A stretch of 64,000 nucleotides of DNA from contig JABLUY010000011.1 of assembly GCA_013306675.1 (NCBI GenBank), positions 169,501 through 233,500 on the forward strand, read 5' to 3'. The translations under genes and the position numbers were made by a program. The notes under the pieces were generated by a model, which was given only the letters and a program-made list of their open reading frames with translations, was not told where the DNA came from and did no database searches. Below are positions 56,827 to 64,000 of this stretch, piece after piece. Numbering within the stretch: the first letter of the stretch is position 1; the number at the start of each line of letters is the position of its first letter. This stretch comes from Thraustochytrium sp. TN22. Its lineage: Eukaryota > Sar > Bigyra > Thraustochytrida > Thraustochytriidae.

Positions 56827-57469
56827 CACAGCGAGCGCGCTGATGTTCTCGCAACGAGCGAGGTTGCCGCCACGTGGCGTTGGAGAAGACCCCACCACGT
56901 GCTACGCGCGCCGGGCGACCAAACAACGCCGCCCCTGGAGCGGGATGCGTTCACGCGTCGCCCGGTCCTGCCGTCGCGTCGCACCGCGCGCGGCCGGCCG
57001 AGGGCCCTTGTTCAGAGTCTGCTGCACAAGTGCGCCATGCTTTTCCTGCCTGTCTGTCTGCGAGCGCGCAATTCCGCCATGCACCAACGTTGTGACGCAG
57101 GTCTGTCTAACGCGAGAAACCCCGGGGCCGCGCAGGCCGCAGGACTCAGCTCCGTCGTCATCCGCGCAGAAACGTTGAAGTCCTCGTGCCATCACAGCGA
57201 TCGATGCCATCCTGCCTCGAGGAGTCTTTCTTAGCCTTGGCGCGCCTCGGCCTACTACAACCAAGCCCATGAGCGAAACTCCCCAGCTGCCCCGGTGCCT
57301 GCTTCGGCGCCTGTCAGTCGTGGTTTTACCGGTTGCTCCGAGGAGCCGCGCGGGCCGGCTGCGAAGCCGGCGCTGCGCGCGTAAGTCGCAGCGTGCCCCC
57401 GTGTAAATCTGCCGCGGCGCGTGCCGCCCATCTCTGGCTCTGTATAGGTGCAGCAGTGGACTCGCGAAA

Positions 57470-57489
57470 GAGAGAGAGAGAGAGAGAGC
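57470..57489. repeat. (GA)n dinucleotide run
   Basis: Ten GA units within the presumed 5' leader of the F-box/SPRY gene; the only long dinucleotide run in the window. Confidence 0.9.
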
Positions 57490-57873
57490 CCCATTCAAAC
57501 GCGCGCCCGCGGCCGAAGCTCGGCTCGCGCGCGCTCGGGCGTCGGCGGCCCGGAGGCAGCGCGGCGCGGCCGCGGCGGCGGCGGCCGGCAGCGCGCGCTC
57601 GCTGCCCGCGGCGTCCCTCCCTCCCTCGTCCGGGCATCCAGCCATCCAGCCATCCATTGGATTCGTCGGGCCGGCCGGGCGCGAGGGCGGCGGGCCGACC
57701 CGCGCGGGCGCTCGCGCGCAGCTCGCTCGCTCGCTTGCGAGGGCGCCCTTGCGAGGGCGCGCGGGCGCGCGGCGCTCGCTCGCCCGCTCTCGCCCGTCGT
57801 GCGCGCGGTGGGCGGCGGCACAGGCAGGCGGGCAGGCAGGCAGGCAGCTGGCTCGTGCACTTGAGCGGCCGCA

Positions 57874-60800
57874 ATGGTGAAGACCAACCAGCTCGTGTGC
57901 GTGCCCAAGGGCCTGCAGCGGCGCGGGAGCGCGACGTCGGTGCTGACGACGCGCGTGTTCCGGCGCTCGAGCTCGTCGTCGCAAGAACCCAACGTCGACG
58001 AGTCGCGGCGGCGGCGGCCGCCGTGGCGCAGGTCCGGAACGAGCTCGGACTCGGCGGCGGAGCTGGACGAGGAAGACGCCGAGCGCCTCGCGGAGCGCAG
58101 GCAACAGGCGCTAGAGGCGATCGGGCAGTCGGCGCGGGGCGGCGCGCGGGGTGCTGCCGGCGCCACGCGCGCGGCCACGTCGCCGCGCTTGGGCCAACGG
58201 CGCTCGGGGGATGCGGTCGGGGCGAACGAGGACGACGATGACGAGGGCGGCCACGGCGACGACGAGGAGGAGGACGAGGAGGTAGCACCTTATGAAGACG
58301 ATGCGGCCGTGAGCGCGGTCTTGGAGCTGGCGCCGCCCGTCTCGAGCGCCACAAAGCAGCAAGGCAACAAGAACAGGATGGGCGCGCTGCGAAACAGGTT
58401 CAAGGAGTTTCGTCGGCGCGGGTCCAAGGTGGAGCGCGGGGAGGCGCCGCAAGACGAGGACCTTGCGCCGCACGGGGCGCCTCAGGAGCGGACACCGCCG
58501 CACGACGCGGAGGCGGAGGCGCCCAACCGTCTCGCGATGGAGGCAGGCCCGGAAGGCGGCGGTGCGGAGCTCGCAGGGGCCAGGAGCGACTCGGACGGCG
58601 TTCAAGCGCTGACGCAGGCGTCGGAATCGATCGAGGACGCGGAGCGCAGGGAGGGCGAGCAGGCGGAGAAGCGGCGCAGCCTGCAGCAGTCGAAGCGGCG
58701 GTCGCTGCGCGACGCCGTGGAGGAGCTGCTGGGCAGCGACCAGCTCCCGAGCGAGATGGCGCTGGAGGATGCGCTGCCCGAGGGCCTGCACGGCCTGGAC
58801 CCGGATCTCTTGGAGACCCTGAGCCGACTGCACTCGCCCCGCGTGCGCTTTAGCGTCGTCGAGGCCGTGGTGCTGGACCGGGACGCGCCCCTGCGCCACG
58901 TTGCCGGCTATCTGTCGGTGCGCGAGCTCGTTAGCCTGGCGTTGGTCTCGCACGGCTTCATGGAGCGCGTGTGCGAGGTTCCGCTGCCGCTGCACTACAG
59001 CAAGCGCGTGGTGGACTACCGGCTTCTGGAGAACGTCTTCGGGGCGCAGGCGCGCGAAACGCGCTTGACGCCGTGGCGCGTAGGGGGGCTGTACTCGGGC
59101 ATTTCGGAGCTGCATACGCTCTTCAATGTGATCGAGCCCGCGGACCTGGAGTTCGTCGGCCTTGTCAACCCGCGCGTGCAGTCGCTGCGCGACATGAGCC
59201 TTTGCGTGAACCTGCGGCGCTTTGAGCTGCACGGGTGCGAGGCGAACGTCGACCTGTCTCCGCTGCTGGAGCTGGCGCAGACGCTAGAGGGCGTTTCCTT
59301 CCTGGCTTGCGGCCAGGTGGAGGACATCAGCTTCGTGGAGGACCTGCCGAAGCTGCGCATGCTGTCGGTGTTCAAGTCAAGCCGCGTGCAGCGCCTGCCG
59401 GATCTGAGCCGGTGCCGCACGCTGGAGTTTCTGAGCGCTGGCGAGTGCGTGGACCTCGCGGATGTCTCGCCTGTCGGCTTGTTGGACCGTCTGCAGGTGC
59501 TCGATCTTTCGTTCGTGGGGTCCGTCGAGTCGCTGTCGTTTCTAGCGCGCGCCCAGCAGCTGCGCGTGCTCATCCTGGACAGCTGTAAGAATTTGACCTC
59601 GCTGCAGGGCTTGCAGCACTGTGGCGGCTCGCTCGAAGTGCTGCGGCTGAACAACATCACGGGCCTCTCCGCTTTGGACGGCCTCGAGGCGTGCCCGCGT
59701 CTGCGGTCGCTGGAGCTGAGCGCGCTGACGTTTTTGCGCGACCTGAGCCCACTGGCGGGCTGTGAGCGCCTCGAGGACCTGCTGCTGGCCAAGTGTGTGC
59801 ACGTGCAGAGCCTGGCGCCGCTCGAGGCGGCCACGCGCAGCATGCGGCGCCTCATTGTTTCTGAGTGTAAGGCGCTCCGCGGTGAGTCTGACGTGCGCAT
59901 CGTGGAGGCTTGCAGCAAGCTCGCGGTCTTTGAGTGCGTGGGTTGCCATCCTGCGTTTCTCGTGGGTCTCATGAGCAGCAAGCGGCTTAACGTGTTAGCC
60001 GCCGCTGAGCGCGAGCTGCCGCTGCTCAGCCGCGCCGACCTGGAGGACGTGGCGGTTCCGGAGGTGATGAACCGCCTGGCCCTGCCCGTGGACGCGGACC
60101 AGGTCACGGCGGCGTTGCGTGTGGTGCAGGCTTGCAGCGCCAACGACCTGGCGCTCTCTGCCATGGTGCGCGAGGGCATTTTGGAACTTCTCCTGGCGAG
60201 CCTGGCGGCCGGGCCCACGCAGCCTCGCGACCGGGCGGCCGAGGAGGATTTGGTGGAGGCTGTGCCGGGGCGCACGTTAGAGCTCCTTCGCACGCTGGGC
60301 GCCCTGCTCAAGACGTCGGACGGGTCGGCGCGCGTGGTTCGCGAGGAAGGCGCCATGGACCTTTTGTCGAGTCTCGTGGTGGCGCCGGTGCGCCCCTCGG
60401 GCGTCACGCCGCTGCTGAGCCACGGGGACGGTCAGGATGACACGGAGCGGTGCACGTCGGAGGCCGCGCGCGTCCTGTCACGCGTTTTGCAGCACACGAT
60501 TGTGCGCGAGGAACGCGCCAAGCTGACGCAACGCATCATCGACGCAGGCGCGCCGGCGGCCGCCGCCGAGCTGCTGGCCCTGGAGGGGGCCATGGACCGC
60601 ACGCGGCGGCCCGTGCTGCATCTCTTGAGCCGGATCGTGGACGAGGATGCGTTGAGTGCCCATGTGCGCGAGAAACTGGCGGACGACCTTTTGGAGCGCG
60701 GACTGGGCGACGCCCTGGTGGACACCATTCGTGCGTGCTCCGTGGAGACGCAGATGCTGGCGGTGGCGCTGCTGGCATCACTGAGCCGCGCCGGTCGCGC

Positions 60801-63800
60801 CGGTCCCGCGCTCATGGAGCGTCTCTTGGCGCGCGAGGGCTCGCTGCCGACGCTCGTGGCCCTCTTCGTGCGCTCGGAGGACCGCGAGGTGATGCGGTCC
60901 GTGGTGCAGGTGCTCACGCAGACGCCCGTTTCCTTGCGCGCTGAAGTGTCCGGTACGGCCGGCCTGCTGCCCGGCCTTCTGTCTTGCATGGAGCAGGAGC
61001 TTCGGTTTCAGGAGCGGCTGCAGTACGGCCCGCAGAGCGATGTTTCGCTGATGCTCGCGTGTGCGCGGCTCGTGAGCCTCCTGGTGCAGCCTAAGGAGGC
61101 CGCCCGCGCTCTCGTGGCGGTGACCGCAGGCAGCGATGAAGCTTCGGCAATGACGGCCGCGTGCGGCCAACTGGTCAAGGACATGCACGTGTACGTGCTG
61201 AATGGGCCCTCCGAGACGCGCGTGGCAATCGCGCGCGCGCTGGTGAGCCTGTCGCAGCACATGCCGAGCTTCTGCGCCGCGCTCGTGGACCTGTTCCGGC
61301 TCAGCCGCGCGGTCAAGGACCTTTTCGCGCTGGCCGCGCGCGGCGCACGAGTGCGCGAGGACCCCGGTGCTGGCCTGGAGCTTTTGATGCTGCTCCTGGA
61401 GGAGCCCGGCGTAGCGGACGTGGGCACGCGTTTCTCGACGGCGCTCGGAACTGAGTTCTGCCAAGGCATGGTGAGCCTGACGCAGGCATTGGCGGAGGAG
61501 GACCTGCACACCCTGGCGCGCGCGCTGGCGGTCCTGCTGGCGTCCAGCTCGCGCCGCATGGTGTACTCGGGCATCATTGTGCCACTGTTGGCCAAGATCG
61601 GGGACAATCAGGCGCAAGTGCAGACGCGCATCTCGCAGCTGTTCACACGGTCGCGGCGGCTGTCATCGCCGAGCCGCCTCAGCGCCGGCGCGCCGCCGGC
61701 CTCGCGCGATGGCGGTGCGTCCGCCAAGGCGGCCTCCTTGCGATTCCTCGTGTTGCTCGTGGATCAGGAGGGCTGCATGGACGTTTTGCTGGCCATGGCG
61801 AATCTGGGCGTCTTGGAGCCGCTCGTGGCGAGCCTGGCAGCGGACGACGAGCGCGCCACGCGGGAGCATGCGGTGCGGCTGCTGGAGCGCGCCATGAATG
61901 CCTGTGTGCAGGCGCCGGCCACATACCGGAAGCGGCTCGCCACTCTGGAGACGCTGCTTATCCAGAGCATGGTGCGGAACCCGCTCTTCCCGCCCGTGCC
62001 GTCGGTGGCGATTCGCGCGCTCAACGACCTGTTGGAGTCCGGCAGCCCTCCTGCGCGCATTGCTGCGGCGCGCCTGCTGGCCATGACGCTGCCACGCTCC
62101 GAGGAGCTCCGCGCCGTGATGACCGAAGGCGCTGGCCTGCGCGCCGCGAGTGGTGCGCACGACGTCACCTCGAACGAGAAGTGGGCATGGCCGCTCAGGC
62201 CGAGGCAGGCGTTTCCGTGCGAGGAGGGCGACGATAGTCCGCAGGACCTGCGCGACCGCGAGACGGACGAGGACGACTTGGCGTCGTGCGCCGCGTCGAG
62301 CGCCGACTATCGCGAAGACTACGCCGAGGATGAGGAGCCTGGCGTGGAGGATGGCATGGACGAGGACCCGGACCTGGATACGGATGGCGAGGGGGATGGC
62401 TTTGTGAGTGGGCGACGGCTGAGCGAGGCTTCGGCGCATGAGGACGATCTGCCGCCGCCGCCGCCACCAGCGGCCGCGGATCAGGCCGGCTCGCGATGGA
62501 GCCAGGATTTGACGGCGCGGGGCATGCGTTCGAGCCTGCAGCGCACGCTGGACATTGCCGCGGAGCTGGCCAAGGTGAGTCTCGGCGTGCGCGACCGGAA
62601 ATTGAGTGCCAGCTCAGACGCCCGTCTCAACGAGGAGGCGGACCTGGTGCAAGGCGATGCAGAGGCGCTCCTCGAGGCGCTGCGTAGCCTGCTCATGGAC
62701 GTGGTGCCGCACCTCTCGCTGGGCCGCGATGTGGCCGGGCCGAGCGAGGCTGACCTCGAGGCCGAGCTGGCGGCCGGCTGCGAGCTTGTGGCTGTCCTGG
62801 TGAACGTCGACGGCGCGCGCACTCGCGCGCGCGTGCTGCAGCCCGTGCTCACCGTGCTGGGCGACCTCCAGGGCCGCGCTGAGGACTTTGAGCAGGCGCG
62901 CTGCGCCAAGGTGCTGCTGGTGCTTTATGACCTTCACAAACCGGAGGTCTCGGACACGCTCGAGAGCATGGGCGCGCCCGGGTGTCTGGCTCTCTTCTTC
63001 TGCGGGCCGTGTACGCCGCCGGCGTCCCGCACGCTCGCGCTCCGGGCGCTAGCCAAGGTGGTGGACGGGAACCCGGCGCGGCTGCTAGCACTCGACGACC
63101 ACACGCTCGTGATGCGGCAGGCCCTTCGGGAGGTGCGCGAGGGCGCCTCGGATGCGGCGCTCGGCGCCGTCTCGGAGCTCCTTGGCCGCGTGGAGGCCGT
63201 GGATGACTTTAGCGAACTTCTGGTCCAGGCGGGCCTGGTGTCTGCGGTGCAGCGATGGCGCTGCCTGCTCGCCGCGGGCGGGCCGTCGCGGCCCCGGTCG
63301 CTGGCTGAGATCACCGTCGGGATCTCGCTCCTGATGCCGGCCCTGCACGCGGCGTACGAGAACAAGAACCTAGCCAAGGGCTTGGAGCGCGAGGACCTGG
63401 CGTCTCTGGTCGCCGATTTCTTCGTTGCACCCGGGCTGGGCTACGAGCTGCGTTCCGCGTACGCCGACCTTTTAGTAGTGCTGGACGAAGACTTTCTCGA
63501 GGACGACTCAGAGGTCTTTGGAACACTGATTGCCTCTCACAAGGCTTTCGCGGACCTGGCCGAGCGCGAGCAGGCGCACGAGCGCGAGCAGGTCCAGCGT
63601 TACCAGGTTGCCTTCCGGCGCGTGCGCGGCTTCCCGGTGGACTTTGGGCACGAGGGGACTTTTCGCGTGCACTTCGACGAGTGGTGCACCATGGCCATCG
63701 GCGCGCGGTACCCCCGCGGCGAACCGCGTTTCGCGTACCGCCGCGTGTACTTTGAGGTGGAGCTGGCGGGCCCGCCGGCGGCCGATTCGATGCTCGGCTG

Positions 63801-64000
63801 GGTGTCGTCTGCGTTTGAGTCCGGCGTGGTGCGCGGTTACACGGCCGGAGGTGTGGGCCAGGACCCTGAGAGCTGGGGCCTGGAGCTAGCACTGGACTTT
63901 GGGCCTGGTGACGTCGTGGGCGTCGCCGCGGACCTGGACTCGGGCGTTCTCTCGTTCGCGCGCAACGGCAAAGCGCTCGACCGCAATATCTCGCTGCCCT
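57874..64000 (+). CDS. F-box / LRR / ARM-like / SPRY protein, 3'-truncated by window
   Basis: The frame from ATG 57874 (MVKTNQLVCVPKGLQRRG) stays open for ~2040 codons to the window end. The first ~300 residues are disordered, basic and acidic. An F-box-like motif lies near 325-370 (PLRHVAGYLSVRELVSLALVSHGFM). Leucine-rich repeats follow (~380-700: LQVLDLSFVGSVESLSFL, LRVLILDSCKNLTSLQGL, LEVLRLNNITGLSAL). A long alpha-helical, ARM/HEAT-like region (~710-1880) includes an acidic, Pro-rich insert (~1450-1540). A SPRY domain begins near ~1900 (RRVYFEVELAG, MLGWVSSAFE, GVGQDPESWGLELAL, GDVVGVAADLDSGVLSFARNGK). Family knowledge: F-box/LRR proteins are substrate receptors of SCF ubiquitin ligases; SPRY adds a second protein-binding surface. 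The substrate is unknown. The 3' end lies outside the window. Confidence 0.85.
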   Translation, partial: MVKTNQLVCVPKGLQRRGSATSVLTTRVFRRSSSSSQEPNVDESRRRRPPWRRSGTSSDSAAELDEEDAERLAERRQQALEAIGQSARGGARGAAGATRAATSPRLGQRRSGDAVGANEDDDDEGGHGDDEEEDEEVAPYEDDAAVSAVLELAPPVSSATKQQGNKNRMGALRNRFKEFRRRGSKVERGEAPQDEDLAPHGAPQERTPPHDAEAEAPNRLAMEAGPEGGGAELAGARSDSDGVQALTQASESIEDAERREGEQAEKRRSLQQSKRRSLRDAVEELLGSDQLPSEMALEDALPEGLHGLDPDLLETLSRLHSPRVRFSVVEAVVLDRDAPLRHVAGYLSVRELVSLALVSHGFMERVCEVPLPLHYSKRVVDYRLLENVFGAQARETRLTPWRVGGLYSGISELHTLFNVIEPADLEFVGLVNPRVQSLRDMSLCVNLRRFELHGCEANVDLSPLLELAQTLEGVSFLACGQVEDISFVEDLPKLRMLSVFKSSRVQRLPDLSRCRTLEFLSAGECVDLADVSPVGLLDRLQVLDLSFVGSVESLSFLARAQQLRVLILDSCKNLTSLQGLQHCGGSLEVLRLNNITGLSALDGLEACPRLRSLELSALTFLRDLSPLAGCERLEDLLLAKCVHVQSLAPLEAATRSMRRLIVSECKALRGESDVRIVEACSKLAVFECVGCHPAFLVGLMSSKRLNVLAAAERELPLLSRADLEDVAVPEVMNRLALPVDADQVTAALRVVQACSANDLALSAMVREGILELLLASLAAGPTQPRDRAAEEDLVEAVPGRTLELLRTLGALLKTSDGSARVVREEGAMDLLSSLVVAPVRPSGVTPLLSHGDGQDDTERCTSEAARVLSRVLQHTIVREERAKLTQRIIDAGAPAAAAELLALEGAMDRTRRPVLHLLSRIVDEDALSAHVREKLADDLLERGLGDALVDTIRACSVETQMLAVALLASLSRAGRAGPALMERLLAREGSLPTLVALFVRSEDREVMRSVVQVLTQTPVSLRAEVSGTAGLLPGLLSCMEQELRFQERLQYGPQSDVSLMLACARLVSLLVQPKEAARALVAVTAGSDEASAMTAACGQLVKDMHVYVLNGPSETRVAIARALVSLSQHMPSFCAALVDLFRLSRAVKDLFALAARGARVREDPGAGLELLMLLLEEPGVADVGTRFSTALGTEFCQGMVSLTQALAEEDLHTLARALAVLLASSSRRMVYSGIIVPLLAKIGDNQAQVQTRISQLFTRSRRLSSPSRLSAGAPPASRDGGASAKAASLRFLVLLVDQEGCMDVLLAMANLGVLEPLVASLAADDERATREHAVRLLERAMNACVQAPATYRKRLATLETLLIQSMVRNPLFPPVPSVAIRALNDLLESGSPPARIAAARLLAMTLPRSEELRAVMTEGAGLRAASGAHDVTSNEKWAWPLRPRQAFPCEEGDDSPQDLRDRETDEDDLASCAASSADYREDYAEDEEPGVEDGMDEDPDLDTDGEGDGFVSGRRLSEASAHEDDLPPPPPPAAADQAGSRWSQDLTARGMRSSLQRTLDIAAELAKVSLGVRDRKLSASSDARLNEEADLVQGDAEALLEALRSLLMDVVPHLSLGRDVAGPSEADLEAELAAGCELVAVLVNVDGARTRARVLQPVLTVLGDLQGRAEDFEQARCAKVLLVLYDLHKPEVSDTLESMGAPGCLALFFCGPCTPPASRTLALRALAKVVDGNPARLLALDDHTLVMRQALREVREGASDAALGAVSELLGRVEAVDDFSELLVQAGLVSAVQRWRCLLAAGGPSRPRSLAEITVGISLLMPALHAAYENKNLAKGLEREDLASLVADFFVAPGLGYELRSAYADLLVVLDEDFLEDDSEVFGTLIASHKAFADLAEREQAHEREQVQRYQVAFRRVRGFPVDFGHEGTFRVHFDEWCTMAIGARYPRGEPRFAYRRVYFEVELAGPPAADSMLGWVSSAFESGVVRGYTAGGVGQDPESWGLELALDFGPGDVVGVAADLDSGVLSFARNGKALDRNISLP

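Larger units (their letters stand above)
56736..57873. promoter_or_regulatory. Divergent intergenic region, AIG1-like / F-box-SPRY genes
   Basis: About 1.1 kb. Next to the AIG1-like gene is a CGCGT/GTCGC pentanucleotide run (56796-56826). In the middle is sequence of balanced composition. Nearer the F-box gene are GCGTAAGT at 57378-57385 (a strong splice-donor-like match), a GA run (57470-57489), CATCCAGC repeats (57627-57655) and a GGCA run (57827-57848). A 5'-UTR intron is possible but unproven. Confidence 0.5.

Noticed and set aside
57378-57385. GTAAGT as a definite 5'-UTR splice donor of the F-box/SPRY gene
   Set aside because: Good donor match, but no acceptor or branch site stands out before the ATG; left as a remark only.
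59016-60407. 463-codon minus-strand frame
   Set aside because: Antisense shadow of the LRR region of the F-box/SPRY gene, whose frame is far longer and carries clear repeats.

Overview
This is a GC-rich, gene-dense nuclear segment from a flagellate unicellular eukaryote. Evidence for a eukaryote: two mitochondrial carriers, a GRK-type kinase, tandem RhoGEF modules, F-box/SPRY, SAM/ankyrin and CHY zinc-finger proteins. Genes are monocistronic with long single-exon frames; the only intron I can argue for is in the small kinase near 54.6 kb. The Cys/His-HGGG zinc-repeat protein, the FOP-like basal-body protein and the intron-poor GC-rich style fit a stramenopile, perhaps a labyrinthulomycete/thraustochytrid. 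That placement is inference, not proof.

Layout. 1-4.5 kb: 3' end of a mitochondrial dicarboxylate carrier, then a GRK-like kinase ending in a CaaX box. 4.8-9.6 kb: an HGGG zinc-repeat protein and a low-complexity nuclear-type protein, both on minus. 9.6-17.6 kb: about 8 kb with no credible gene, full of microsatellites, a 150-160 bp duplication and a perfect hairpin, ending in an eight-unit 147-bp tandem array that abuts the stop codon of the ADP/ATP carrier (18.75-19.67 kb). 19.7-21.9 kb: a second low-complexity intergenic block. 21.9-64 kb: a compact block of alternating convergent and divergent genes. In order: a charged nuclear-type protein, a C2H2 protein, an RWD/SANT/CHY protein, an MBD4-type DNA glycosylase, a 2640-residue pseudo-hydrolase/IQ/SAM/ankyrin protein, a Q/S-rich protein, a protein with DUF3395-like repeats, a FOP-like acidic repeat protein, a small helical protein, a DH-PH-DH-PH-FYVE-like RhoGEF, a tandem degenerate PhoD protein, a small kinase, an AIG1-like membrane protein, and an F-box/LRR/ARM/SPRY protein running off the right edge.

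Themes. Signalling: GRK, RhoGEF, small kinase, IQ protein. Flagellum/basal body: FOP-like, possibly the IQ/SAM/ankyrin giant. DNA-methylation repair: MBD4-like. Mitochondrial metabolite exchange: two SLC25 carriers. Two large proteins look like enzyme folds that have lost catalytic residues. Promoter intervals repeatedly carry pentanucleotide microsatellites. I saw no rRNA, convincing tRNA, CRISPR array, transposase or reverse transcriptase.
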